Notes: generated by a model not told the origin, from the sequence alone. Shown: positions 25,901-41,100, counted from the first letter of the stretch. The stretch: DNA of 64,000 nt from Lytechinus pictus (GCF_037042905.1 NC_087252.1:24717994-24781993); one strand, 5' to 3'. Numbers and translations: made by a program.

Positions 25901-28900
25901 TGCGGCAGTCCGTGAGACGACAATAAATACACAAGATGGATCAGGGAGGCAATTCACATCCAGAAGAACCAGGCACATTCCATGAACCGAAAATCAGACG
26001 ATACAAACTTTCTACTATTAAAGTACATTCTCATTCTCACGGACTACCGCGCTACTACCCCATCTACGGCGCTGGTCTGAAGAAGCCTGTAGAAACGAGT
26101 AGGCGAAAAGCTAACGAGGTAAAAACAAGATTGATTGTGGAAAGATGAAAAAAAAATTCTGTTCGTTTTACTTACAAATATAGCGATCATCGGGCATGCT
26201 AGATTGCACATACATCCTCCTCCTGGCGGCTTGCCCGTCATCAAACACTGCATTGTCTGGAGAAAACAAAAAGCAGACATATATACATTCATGAACAAAA
26301 TCAAATAAAGCAGACTATTTGTTCAAGAAAAAAAAATAAAGGCATATGTCAACATGAATATCAAGAATTAACAAGTGGAGCGCCTCTGGCAGTCTCACCT
26401 GTATCACGCGATTCATAGCAGCAGTGCTGACTTTGAAAACTACTATAAAATAATTATTCACAAAAAACACCAATCATATAATGATACAATACTATGTTCA
26501 TTGACAATAAATGACATTTAACCTCGATCATGCAACCTAAGACTTGTCAGTGATACTTGATTACCCCTGTATCCACATTTCATAAACTCAATAAACTTTG
26601 AAAGTTATGACAGCAATCTAATAATTACCTCCAAAATGGCCAAACTTCAATGACCTTAAATGACCTTTGACTTTGGTCATGTGACCTGAAACTCGCATGA
26701 GATGTTCAGTGATACTTGATTATTCTCAAATGTCCAAGTTTTATAAACTAGATCCATACACTTTCAGAGTTATGATGGTTATTCAACAAATACCCCCAAC
26801 ATGGCCAAAGTCCATTGACCTTTGACCTTGGTCATGTGACCTGAAACTAGCACAGGATGTTCAGTGATACTTGATTACTCTTATGTCCAAGTTTCATTAA
26901 CTAGACCAATACACTTGCAGAATTATGATGGTAATTCAACAAATACCCCCAACATGGCCAAAGTTCATTGACCTTAAATGACCTTCGACCTTGGTCATGT
27001 GACCTAAAACTCGCACGGATGTGCAGTGATACTTGATTGCTCTTTGTCCAAGTTCCATGAATCAAATCCATAAACATTCAAAGTTACGATGGTAATTCAA
27101 CAGATACCCCCAACATGGCCAAAGTTCATTGACCTTTGACCTTGGTCATGTGACCTGAAATTCGCACAGGATGTTCAGTGATACTTGATTACTCTTATGT
27201 CCAAGTTTTATGAACTAGACCAATAAACTTTCAAAGTAATGATGGTAATCTGAACATACCTTATTTAAAACAAATTTTATTTACTTTATAATCGCTAGGT
27301 CATGATTTGGGAGGTTATAATGAAGAATGTAGGCAAAAAATAAAAAAAAATTAGGGTATGGATATAATAAAATAAAATGTCCAATGCTGATGCATGCTTT
27401 TGTCACAGCTTTTTTTTAAAACTTTACAGCTAGAACAAATTTTTACAGTTCGATGAAGAATTCCACTTTCAGATCAGATAACTTTCTTATACTTTTTCAT
27501 GACCAAATTACCATTTGGGCCAATAATAATAATAATAATAACAATTATAATAATAATAATAATAATGGTATATTTTGATAGTGTTCAAATTCAAATTCAT
27601 TTATTTCACATCTCTTAAAAACAGGGTACAATATATAGTGAATTAATCTAATAAGAGTAAACACAACAATGACAGTTGTACAATTTACACAAAATTAACA
27701 ACTGAAGACAAAACATAAAGTATATGAATGGGGGATGTGAGGGAGTAACAAAAAGCCACTGGCCTATCTAGGCTACTCCCTTTTTACATTCATTACTGAT
27801 AATACAAACAAAACAGGATCTTCCAATCAACTTTTGAGATTGAAAAACAAAGATCTCAAGATCAATCCAAATCAGTAGACTATAGTAGAAAAAAGAACAT
27901 CAATTAAAAGCAAACAATGATGAATTTAGAAATAGGCCATCGGCTAGTAGAACAACGGATGCAAACTGGCATGACATTATGTATAACCAGCTCATCTGCA
28001 TAAAACACCTGTGCCCCGTGAATTCTACACCCGATGCCACTCGCTCCTCCAAATCTCATCATTGAAACAAGGCTGTGGATGCGCATACATTCGTAATTCG
28101 GAAGCTTCGTTACTCCGAAGGTTCGTAATTCCGATGGTTCGTTAATCCGAAAACGAAATAAGGTTCGTAATTCCGAAGGTTCGTCAGTCCGAAAACGAAT
28201 TGAGGTTCATAATTCCGAAGGTTCGTTAGTCCGAAAAACAAATGATTAACGAACCTTATTTCGTTTTTGTGGAGTAACGAACCTTCGGAACAACGAACCT
28301 TATTTCGTTTTCGGATTAACGAACCTTATTTCGTTTTCGGATTAACGAACCTTCGGAACATCAAACCTTATTTCGTTTTCGGATTATCGAACCTTCAGAA
28401 AAACGAACCTTCGGAATAACGCCACAAATGTTCGGATTATCTAACCCTTTTACGTTTTCGGATTAACGAACATCGAGGTATAGGCAATTTACGTGTTTCG
28501 GAATTACGAACCTTCGGAATTACGAAGTGTAACCTGTGGAAGGGGGGGGAGGGGTGAAGAAAGTTCTGTGCTTAGACAAGTACAACGGAGGGAACAGGGC
28601 TGAGTCAAAACAATTAATTAATAATAATAATATAGGGTATTTATATTGCGCACATATCCACCTTGTTAGGTGCTCAAGGCGCTCCTATATTACCCGGCTA
28701 AGCTAGCCGTTCACAGCGCACACAGCTTCTTAAGGAATTACTTCCTACCGGTACCCATTTACCTCACCTGGGTTGAGTGCAGCACACTGTGGATCAGTTT
28801 CTTGCTGAAGGAAATTACGCCATGGCTGGGATTCGAACCCACGACCCTCTGTTTCAAAGTCCGAAGACTAATCCACTGGGCCACAACGCTCCATTGCCAT

Positions 28901-31900
28901 TGCCATTGCCATTAGCTTTAATTGCCATTAAAGCTAAATTACAGTAGTTGCAGTAAAACACTAATTTTGTGAGAAAGTCTGTAAAACCAAGGTTAAAGGA
29001 GAATGAAACTCTTGGAGCAAGTTAGCTTTTGTGAAAGCAGAAAAATCAAAGAATAAGATCAATAAAAGTTTGAGTAAAATAGGACTAGCAATAGAAGAGT
29101 TATGAGCATTTGAATGTCGAGATCACTAATGCTATGGAGATCCTCCTATTGGCAACGCAACCAAGATCTATGATATCACAGATGAACAACTCTCCCCTTT
29201 TGGACACTGAAAATATACCCCAAAACATCTCTTTTTGCTCATTCTAATCATATGACAAACGATTCATCAATGATATAATGTTGTGAAACCTCTGTACTTG
29301 TCCTCTCATAAAGAGAACACCTCACCTTGTGATAGATTCTATAAAAGTGAGAATATAAGTGAAATAAGTACTAAAGCAATGAGGGAGTTGTACGTGTGTG
29401 ACATCACAGATCTTGGTCGCATAGCCAATGGGAGGATCTACATGGCATTAGTGATCTCAATATTCAAATGCTCATAACTTTCTTATTATTCATTCAATCT
29501 TCCTCAAACTTTCAACAATATGTTTCTTTGATTTTTCTCTTTGATATGGATTCAGCTGGTTTCAAGGGTTTCATTCTCCTTTAAGTATGACTATATCATC
29601 GTAGATCTAGATCTGGTACAGTTACATAAACTGAACTTTGTGAAATCATAAAATCTAAGCTGAAATACGATCACACTGAAGATCGCCAACACAGATAGGC
29701 ACACGTGGGACAGTGTATTATTATTGCTGGAATAAAGACCCGACGGAAGTGACCGAATCCGCGCTTATTTTGCTTATTTCTCAGCAATTACACAATTTCT
29801 TCCAGAATCCTTTGGCACATATTTTTTATTCATACAAACAGACACGTGGGTGGTCATTATATTAGATTCTGTAAAAAGTCATTTTGAGATCGTTACCAGA
29901 ACTGGAATTTACCTTTAACAACCATTTAAAACAGAATAAACAGAAAGACCATTTGCAGTTGCTGAAGGAAACTATGCCATGGCTTGGATTCGAACCCACG
30001 ACCTTCTATTTCAAAGTCCTGAGACTAATCCACTGGGTCACAACGCTCCATAAATTTCAACAGACAGGAGGGAGGATGGGGGGGGGGGTAGGTCGACATT
30101 AAATGGATGATAAAAGGAGGGCATCGATTTAGAAGGTTAAACTAAAGCAGGTCGCGTTAATTAACAGACGGAAAATGAACAAAACAGCTATTGACATTCG
30201 ACAGACAGCATTCAATTCCAGAACAATTCAAAAATGAAAATGAAAATATCGACACACACCAAAAAAAATCAGAATATAATTCAGTGGTATGTGGCTTTGC
30301 ATTATGCTGCTGGTTATAAAGTGTGAACTAAGTAAACAACATTTATAGAGAAAATCAAATTGTTTTGTTGGCTTGTAGTATATCATTATCTATGACATTC
30401 CAGGACATCGGTATGACTCCTGTCACAACAAAAGTTTATTGCAATGATAATCCCATGAATGAATCCTTCATTTTCGTCAGGGCCCCGTCTTACCAAGATT
30501 TGCGATTTATCCGATCAATCGTAACTATGGACGGCCAGCAACGTCAACATCTAAAATGCAAATTTGTTCAAAATATTTTCTAGATATGATGTATATACTG
30601 TAAACACATTAATCATTCTATTGAAGATTCAGTGTGATTCTCTTTGTTTAATTTCAGGAGATTGTGCAAACTTCCTGCAGAAAAAATCATTATGGTATGG
30701 ATGGATTTCTATAAAGTTGGAATTGATTGGATCAATCGTAACTCTTTTTAAGACGGGGCTCAAGGTCAAATTTTATACAGATATGTATTTTGTAATACGA
30801 TATTTTAATAACAAAGCGCAATTTACAATTTTACCATCAGCCAATCAGATTGAATGATTTGAGTATTGATTTGAAAGATTCAGTGTGATTCTCTTTGTTT
30901 AATAAAGGAGATTGTGCAAATTTCCTTCAATTTTTTTTTACCTTAAATGACCTTTGACCTTGGTCATGTGACCTGACCTGAAACTCAGACTGAAATGGGG
31001 GCCCCAGCACAGCCAAATCCATCCCTCCATCAATCACAAGAACACACATTAATTAATGCAGGGCTCTCATTAATAATTCTTGTTCTTCCATTCATACTTA
31101 CAAATTCCTACAAATCTGTCTTTTAACTTATTCTTTGAGGAATCCACACTCAACAAGCCCTGCTTTTTAGTGGATCCCCCTATTTCCTCAACATTTATTT
31201 AAATAGTAAAGATGAATAAAAGAAGTTTTATGCAAATGCTTTAGGGCAATTCCATAGGTTGGTGGACATGACCTCAATGTGTCTTTGTACATATAGCCCA
31301 TCTGAACCGTAACGTGAGTAACCACTTTATCTGCACCCCTTGTAAAAACCATGTGTTCTTTATTTTTTTAATTATATACAAATTTGTCTCCCTAATATAC
31401 TTCTTTGATATGGATATAATCAACTTTCATAAAAGCCTTGCATGAGGACACTTTTCACTTGACTTATGTCCACTTTTCATTTTATGCATGTCCAAATCAT
31501 GTAACATGAGTAACCGACACATTTCAAAGATTTGCCAGGAGCATAATGAACTTCCCAAGTTTTGTTTTTATACAAAGGATAGTCAGACTGCGTACTATGT
31601 TGTGATAAAGAGATGTTTAGTTCCTATCAATAATAATGGAGTTACAGCTCCAAGTATGAGTCAAGGTGACTCCAAATGTAACGTGAGTAACTGTGGAATA
31701 GCCCTTTATCATGAATATTCTACAGTTATTATTTATTATCATGATTATCTAGTTCATTGTAAATATCATTAATATGATTATCATATTGTTTGTGTCAATT
31801 GTAAATATTCATTTATCTATGTCATATTGTCATACTGTATATATTTGTATATTCATTTATATAGATCTTTGTAATGTTTTCTATTTAAGTGAGTTGAGTT

Positions 31901-34900
31901 GAAATGAAAAAAAAAAGAAAAAGGGCAATGCCATTTTAAATAGAGTATAGTTTAAAGGTCAATTCCACCCCAGGAAAATGCTGATTTGAATAAATAGAGA
32001 AAAATCAAACTAGCATAGTGCTGAAAATTTCATCAAAATCGGATGTAAAATAAGAAAGTTATGACATTTTAAAGTTTCACTTATTTTTCACAAAACAGTG
32101 ATATGCACCACTAGGTGAGTCAGTCGATGATGTCCATGACTCACTATTTCTTTTGTTTTTTATTGTTTGAATTATACAACAGTTCATTTCTTACAGATTT
32201 GACAATAAGGACCAACTAGACTGAACCATATAGAAATTAGTATTAAACAATTCTTATTCCACGTGTTCAGGGAGGAATTAAACGTTGTATCACTTGACAA
32301 TTAGGAGAAAATAAGAATATTTCATATAATAAAATACAAAAGAAATAGTGAGTGGATGACGTCATAGTCTCCTCATTTGCATACCAGCCAGGATGTGCAT
32401 ATATTAACTGTTTTGTGAAATTCAGCGAAACTTTAAAATGTCATAACTTTCTTATTTTACATCCGATTTTGATGAAATTTTCAGTGTTATGCTTGTTGGA
32501 TTTTTCTCTTCTCATTCAAATGAACTTTTTGTTGGGGTGGACTTGTCCTTTAAAGGAAAGGGAAGGTGGTGCTAATTTTTTTAGGGGTATTGAAGGCCAT
32601 TAAAAAACGGCATCAATAGTATGTACAGTATAATGTGCTTCTCAATGGGAAACATGATGTATTACCACAGGGTACCAAGGCCTCAGACAAAATTTAGTAA
32701 TGTTTACAAGTATCTCGAAGGGCATCAAAGCCATTCTGAGGGCATCTGAGGCCATGGCCTTGGGTGGACTTTGCTTAAAGGTCAAGTCCACCCAAGAAAA
32801 TTGTTGATTTGAATCGATAGAGAAAAATCAAACAAACATAACGCTGCAAATTTCATCGAAATCGGATGTAAAATAAGAAAGTTATGACATTTTTAAGTTT
32901 CACTTATTTTTCACAAAATAGTTAAATGCACAACTCAGCGATATGCAAATGAGAGTCGATGATGTCCATCACTCACTATTTCTTTTGTTATTTATTGTTT
33001 GAATAATACAATATTTCAATTTTTACAAATTTGACAATAAGGACCAACTTAACAACCATAAACTGTTAAAATAATGGTAATTCCACATGTTCAGGGAGAA
33101 ATAAAACTTTGTTTCACTTGAAAAGAAGGAGAAAATTAGAATATTTCATATTTCATATAAAATACAAAAGAAATAGTGAGTGGTTGACGTCATCAGTCTG
33201 CCAATTTGCTTACCAACCAGGATGTGCATATAACTGTTTTGTGAAATCAAGCAAAACTTTAAAATGTCATAACTTTCTTATTTTACATCCGATTTTGATA
33301 AAATTTTCAGTGTTTTGCTTGTTGAATTTTTCTCCTTTTGGGGGCACTTCCATTGACGCGTGGATTCCGTGCGCGACCATGGGGTCTCGAAAAGTATCCT
33401 AAACAAGTATTTTCCAATTGCTCCAGGCTTTCTTTACTCCAGGGGGGGGGGCACTTCCATTGACGAGTGGAGATACCATGCGCGACCATGGGGTCTCGAA
33501 AAAGTACCCTAAACAAGTATTTTCCATATTCTGAAAATGTACTCCTTATTAAACAAGTACTGGCGTGTGAAACAAAACGATACTCTTGGCAAGAATTCCC
33601 TGAATTGAACCCTTCAACATGTACACCGATATTTTAATTGTTATGTCACGGACGTCGGTCGTCGGTTTTACCTTTAATACCTACATCATTGGGTTTAGTG
33701 CGTATGGCCCCACCTCCCACACCTCGCGCAAACCGTACTCTAAACACGTAATGTTGACTGTTGGGGCAAAAAGTACATCCTTTTTAAAACATTTTAGTCA
33801 ATAATTTTTTATACCCTTTCATATTGGACCCTAAACACGTAGATTTCCTAGCAAAAATAAATAACCTTTTTTTCATTATTTTAGTGTTTTTGACACCCTT
33901 ATTAAGTTATGTATGAAACGTGCCCTCACTTGAGAAAGACATCCTTTTTACATATATTTTTTTGGTCGCGCATGGCATCCAATCGTCAATGTAAGTGCCC
34001 ACCCGGGCTTTCCTCTAAGATGTTGGGTTGTTGTTAGGGTTAAATTAGGGTTTTATCTTAGCACTGGTGTCGATATGTGACGTCATACTACTCAAGTGGG
34101 GGGGGGGGGGTGGGGATAAAACAATAGATCATCCCCCCTCCCTTGAACAAAATTGAGATTCATTGAGGACAAGTCCACTCCAGATAAAAGTTTATTTGAA
34201 TAAAAAGAGAAAAATCCAGCAAGCATAACACTGAAAATTTCATCAAAATCGGATGTAAAAGAGGAAAGTTATGACATTTTGAATTTTGCTTAATTTCACA
34301 AAACAGTTATATATGCATAATCCGGTCGATATGCAAATGAGGGAACTGATGACATCACTCACTCACTATTTCTTTTGTATTTCATTATATGAAATATTCT
34401 AATTTTCTCCTCATTGACCAGTGAAACAAAGTTTTATTTCTCTCTGAACATGTGGAATTACCATTGTTTAACATTTTATGGTTCAGTCAAGTTGGTTCTT
34501 ATTTTCAAATCCTTAAAAATTGAAATATTGTCTAATTCAAACAATAAAAAACAAAAGAAATAGTGAGTAAAGGACATCATCCATTCTCTCATTTGCATGT
34601 GACTTAATAGTTGTGCATATAAATATTTTGTGAAAAATAAGCGAAACTTCAAAATGTAATAACTTTCTTATTTTACATCCGATTTTGATGAAATTTTCAG
34701 CATTATGCTTGTCTGATTTTTCTCTATTGATTCAAATCAAAAATTTTCTGAGGTGGCCTTGACCTTTAAACACATTTGTAGTGTACCATAGCCAATGTTA
34801 CCTCAATGGTGCAATGGGTGGTATTCTGAAAGCCACGGTCATTAGTTTAATCTGGTTACAACTTTACAGACCACGCTTTTATGGGGTGCCAGTTGTGAAC

Positions 34901-37900
34901 TCTTTCACCAATTGCCAAAATTATTTTTATACTGCCGCAAAAAGTTGTCAAAAAGATAATTGAGATGTGAAAATGAAATGGAAATAGGAAAATACAAAAA
35001 TGTCACGAGTTTTAAAGAATTAAATGACCACCAGTACATTATAATTGCCACAAATATGGAATTATAAAGCGAACATTCCATAAGATTGTGGTTTAAAAAT
35101 CAGAGTTTAGACTCGGGTTAAACCTCGGAAGGAAGCTTCAGATGATCCTTGTAGGTTTGCATGGTGGAGTTTATAGCGTGGAGAATGTTTATGGTTCACC
35201 ATGTGTAACATGAAGAAGGGAAAGGAAATACAGGCAGAAAATTGAAATGGAAAGACGAGAAAAGATGAAAAGAGGAAATTAGAGGTATTCTTTTGGAAGA
35301 TTGTAAATCAGACAGTTAAAGGGGAATCCAGGCTTGGCCATAAAATGTTGTGTTGGGAAGGAGAAAAATAAATTAAACAGAATGGCGAAAGTTTGAAAGA
35401 AATCGGACAAGCAATAAGAAAGTTATAGCTGCTTTAAAATTGAGATCACTAATAGATGTAGATTTCAAATTGGCAACTGAGTGAGTAAATTATGACAAGG
35501 GGCAAGGACAACTTTCTCAAAGGCCATGTACTTTATTATCAAGGATTTGTGGTTTTTTCCTAAATACCCATTCCCCTGGGGCGGTAATCTAAATATAACC
35601 CAGGTAGAATATTGTTTCATGTCCTAATGAAAGAAAAATATAATTTGAAATAAAACTTTTGGGAAAAATGACATTTTAGCCAAAATATGTATTGGAGTAC
35701 ATGGAATAGTCCTTGCCTTACATCACTATGACATCCCATATGCGGCCAATTTGAAGTCTCCATGGGTATAGTGATTACCAATATTTACAACTTTAAAACT
35801 TCATAACTTTCTTGTTGTTTGTCCAATATTGTTCAAACTTGCACCTATCAACTTGTCTGATTTTTCTTTTCCCTATAAAAACAAGTTTTTATTTGGGTTG
35901 GATTCCCCTTTAATAGGTTTGATGAAACTCAAAGTAAATGTAGGGCACCTGGACCATGAAGTCAAAAATCTCTTTTAAACAGAGTACAAAGTCTAGCAAA
36001 TAGTGTTGCGCTATATAACGTTTTTTTAGTGAATTAGAGCCCTGCGAATTCATTGAAAGCATTTAATAGCTACCTGCGCTTTGACAATGTACCAAGATAG
36101 ACTATAGAAAACGATAGACAAACTATTGTGTATGTTTTCTCTACCATCACTCCAACAGGTGTAAGTCAAAGCACAGTGCTCAACATTTCTCAATGTGTAG
36201 AAATTATATGTGACCTACATGTAAATAACACTGGTGCATAGGGAATTCATGTGATTTTGTTGCTGTCTCGAGACTGCTGCGAAAAGGGTCCGCCATATTG
36301 TCTGATAGGTACATGAAAGAGATTTATAGGTTAATTTTTCTCAGAAAAATTAATTGATCGCAACTGCATATGGTATGAAATGCCAATTTAATGCTTGTTT
36401 TTTTAGTCACATATTCTCAAGCATCTGAATATATTAAAAGGTCTCTGCACTTTCTAATAAAGCCAATAAAACTTCATTTGAATAAATGATTGGATTTCTC
36501 ATTATAAATACACAATCGAATTTCACAATGCTCATAAAATGGGAGCTGGGTATAAAATAAAGAAAACAAAAAGGCCTTAAACTTTTATTATCTAGACAAG
36601 TGCAGGAAAGTTGCATGTCAATGACGTCATCCCTGAGATCCATGTTCATTGCCATTCAGTCCGCATCCACTTTGTCTTTATCACCTATGGGTCCTGCTGC
36701 AGAAAAGTTACCATTATGGTAACGTTCCCATCCAATGGTAACTACATGTACTTACTAGCATGGAATCTTTGATTTCGATTGGCTGTTGATCATCGTTACC
36801 ATGGTAGTTACCCCTGGATGGCAAACTTACTTTTATGCAATGGGCCCATGGTTTCGTGATTCTCGTCCAGTATGGTCTAATCTCACTTCGTCCACAGCCC
36901 AGTTTGTCTACTTTCCATTATGTACAGTAGATCTCATCCCACAAGGTCTAAACTGACTTTGGGGGTGTTGCAAGAAAACATTTGCGATCAATTGCAAATA
37001 TTCTATTGCAAGTTTGAAATAAATAGATCAATTTCTAACTGGAGCAAATCAGATCACACTTCGTGCTTCGAGAAGCAGATGCGCAATCAATCGCAATAAA
37101 TTTCAAGACTTATGCTTGATTTAGGGACCAAAAATAGATTTGCAATTGATCTCAAGTTTCTTGCAATGCCCCATTTGTCTACATCCAGTCTAAACCATGT
37201 GGTCTATTTAACTGACGTTTGCATGTAGCCCATTTGAATTTGGTCAAAATTCCAGCATGACTATGAAGAGAGCTCTATTCTACACTTGGTCGGACTCCAA
37301 GAGGCCGTTCTCATTACGCTTTCTAAAACTAGTTTACTGGAAACCGATTCAGGAAACCACTTTGGAAGATCACTTTGCTAGCGTTCCCACTTGATCACAC
37401 GAAAGTGGTTTTCAAAATCACTTCACGTAAAGCGCTTTTGTTGCTATGGAAACGCTCTCAATGGGGTGACACTTCGCGCAAAATTCGAAACTGCAGCATA
37501 GGCATTCTACACCTGTCGTTTGGAGTAGCGCGCTCAAAATGTGCGAAGATCGCTTCCCGAAGAACGGTTGTGTCCTCACTTACGCTAAAACCAGTTTAAC
37601 GAGGCAAAGCGATCTTGAAAACTACATCGCGAGGTGGTTTTCCAAACTGGTTTGGAAGATCGCTTCCAAGACCGCTTCGACCGTTCTCACTACGCGCTAA
37701 ACTAGTTTCCACTAAACTAGTTTTAGGAACGTAGTGAGAACAGCCCCCAAGTACTTGCTTTACATACATATCCTGGGTTCTTCATTATTTTTCATTGAGG
37801 GCCATGCGATTTGAGAATGTACAGGGAACTCATATAGTAACATATCTCTTAAACTGAGTGGTCTGTGTACTAATGAAAAAAAAAAAAATGATCACTTGTG

Positions 37901-38098
37901 AACCGGTAATTAAAATCTAAGTCTCTACAGTGTTCAAACCCATACTTGGTTTTACTGAGAAGCCTGTATACTTTGTCTTTAAGTTAATAAATAATGATCA
38001 CTTTGTAATTGAAATCTGAGACTTCCCAGGAAAATGATTTTTTTTAATTCATTCATTCATTCATTCGTTTGTTCATCCATTCATTTATCCATTCATTC

Positions 38099-38130
<32 letters not shown>

Positions 38131-41100
38131 ATTCATTCATTTATTTTATCTTTATCTTCATTATCATTCTTTATCTTATTCTTAATTTCATTTATTCATT
38201 CATATAATTAATTAATCAATTACAAAATTATATTACCATTTTCTCTTCTTCTTCTTCTTTTTGTTGGGGGGGGGGGCTACTTTACACAATTTACAGTGTA
38301 AATCTGAAACATTTGTTTTTAAGCTGTAACATTGCAGTGAATGGGGGATTCTACAGAGCTCCCTTTTTTAAATCATTTTCCAGGGCTCTTATGAGTATTC
38401 TGGGGGTGAGATCCCCTTGAGCCCCCAGTGTATTGTTTTTCCCTGCTGCACAGTAAACTCATACATTTTGGTTTACTCAGTGGCATCATGGCACGTGTAC
38501 TTTACAGGGTTGGCACGTTTTACACGTTGTGTTTTAAACGTTTTAAAACAATAAAAAACGTTTTATTTGTTTTTTTTATAAAAAATGTTTTTTATTACAA
38601 ACCTGGTACTTTATAATAAAAAAAAAATGAAATTGAGGACAAAATGATGGTTGGACCATATCAGGACACGACAAACTCGCATGCCCAGGGCAATTGAAGT
38701 GACTGCGGGCAAGCATTTTCTCAAACTCACTTGCCCGATCAGACGAATGGTCATTTTTTTTTAAATAAACAATAATGTATATAATAAAGTTAACACAATC
38801 AAACATCAAAAATTGTACTTGGTCCCATAGTGAAGAAGTAATTGCAATTTCAAATATATATCAATACTTCAATATACTACACATAGATATATTCCAGATA
38901 GTCTTATGTTTTTTAGCCTAGAATAATTAGTTCAAATCAGTATCAAATGCAACATTTTTGTCTTTTTTGGCTCCAATTAGAGAATTTTATGTGCAACAAA
39001 GCAAACATAACACATTCTAAAAACGAACATACATGAGATGACAGGACGTTATTGATACAAAAAAGGTTACGTGTTTATGCAATCAAACAATATAAGCTAC
39101 ATGTATGACATAGAATTTGGAAGATACTAAAAGTGAAAGCAAAGATTCACAGAGTTTCACACAAAATCCTTTTTCTGTACTGAGCTTCATATCTACTTGT
39201 CTGTCTATTTCTCTAAAGAATATAAATTTCAGATCATCTCTCTTTTCGATGATGTGGAAGAGGTTCATCGTGGTGAAGGGTTGAGTAGAAGAAATAACCA
39301 GTTGTCTCACGATGTAGCAAACGTAGTGGGAAAGCTACGTGTGCTACATCGTGAGACAACTGGTTATTTCTTCTACTCAATCTCTCTTTTCTTTTCCACA
39401 TCCTACCACGCCAAAACCACCACTTAGTCGCCAGGTAAGCTTCTCTGTAAATAGCCAAAATAATATAGTCTCCAAAAACTAAAAAAAATAAATAGCTTAT
39501 CTGAAAGAGCAATTCTTCTTCATACTGTGAAAATTTGAAGTTGTGATGTTGAATAACAGAAAAGATACAAGAGTTTCTTGGACACTGCTTTTTCGGACTG
39601 CTTGGAAGTTTCACTGAGATTACACAATATGCACATCTCATGCTTGAGTGAACCCTGAACTTCAAACCTTGTTTTCTCATTTTTTTAAGCTCTTGCTGAA
39701 TTTGCTCTGCATTCAATCAAGCACTTGTAATGGTTATTGTTGGTCAATTTCAACATATCATATTTCATTTTAAAGCTTAGAAAGTGAATTTTCAAGCTCA
39801 ATAAAAATCTCAATATTCATTTTGGTCGACTTATTGTTGGTTTGAGGGTGGCAGGTCACATATGTTTCTTGAAACGATGACTATGTGAACGCACCAAAGT
39901 GCAATAGTCAGAAGTACTAAATTTTTGTCTACCTCATGTTTAAACAAATCAAATGCAACATATATGTTCTCTCAGCTTGGTATTAAGACTGAAACCCATG
40001 AATAGCAGGTGACTGTGGCCAAAGAACTCCCCCCAAAATATTTTTATTATTTCATATAGATTATGTGTAAAAAATAATATCAAACAAAAATTGTTACTGT
40101 ATTGTATGATCCTCATTCTTTTTCATTTTAATAAAATTATTAAACATTGGATATTGCAGTACTCTTAGGTTAAAGTGGATCTTAACCTTTTAAAATTTTT
40201 TTTAATGAATTTCACAACTTTGATATAGTTATGAGGAAAGAGTTTTATGTTTTGTCTAATTGTTTTCAATACAAGAACTAATATCATGCATGTATTAGAA
40301 AATAATCACTGTTGCCAATTTAATGTATCATTTCAATATTCTGGGAAAGTACCCAAGTACATGTCACTTTAGAAGAGAATGCCTGGGCATTTCATGAGAT
40401 AATGTTAATACCAGAAAGACTATTAACATTTTTCACTTTTGAATCAATAGAGCAACCATAACTGGGCCCTGTATTACAAAGATTTACGATTGATCTGATC
40501 ATCTTAAAGGCCCGGGGGGGCCACTTACATTGACGAGTGGATACCATGCGCGACCAAAAAAACACGTAAAAAGGATGTCCTTTTCACGATAGGGCACGTT
40601 ACGTACGTAACGTGATAAGGGTGTCAAAAACACAAAAATAATGAAAAAAGGGTGTCTATTTCGCTAGGAAAATTACGTGTTTAGGGTCGAATTTGCGGGA
40701 ATGATAAAACAAAATTAAAATGTTTTATAAAGGATGTCCATTTTGCCCCAACACTTCGTGTTTAGAGTCCGATTTGCGCGAGGTGTAGAAGGTGGGGTCG
40801 TACTAAACCAAATAAGGTAAAGCCGACGACCGAAGGACCCGTAACAATAAAACATTCCTGTACTTGTTTAGGGGTTCATTTCAGGGAATATTTGCCAAGG
40901 GTATCGTTTTGTTTCCAATACTTGTTAAGGGTAGGGTTTCACACGCCAATACTTGTTAAGGGGTGCATTTTCAGAATATGGAAATTACGTGTTTAGGGTG
41001 CTTTTCGAGACCCTCTGGTCGCGCATGGTATCCACTCGTGAATGGAAGTGGCCCCCCCGGGCTTAAAGGTAAATGCTAGTTTTGGTAACGATATCAAAAT

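Noticed and set aside
25742-25978. 78-aa minus-strand ORF as an extra exon
   Set aside because: It lies within the inverted repeat and has no acceptor/donor pair in phase with exons 3 and 4.
28830-28895. tRNA gene
   Set aside because: Box A- and box B-like blocks are present, but the sequence cannot make a full cloverleaf and continues into a SINE body; several copies exist.
31488-31772. 94-aa ORF as a gene
   Set aside because: It runs into the 3' part of a repeat that recurs at 51.6 kb; no signal peptide or domain.
39560-39716. Minus-strand ORF beginning AEQIQQELKKMRKQG as a PRDM9-like exon
   Set aside because: Exons 2 and 3 already join in phase, the ORF has no matching splice sites in that phase, and no domain was recognised.
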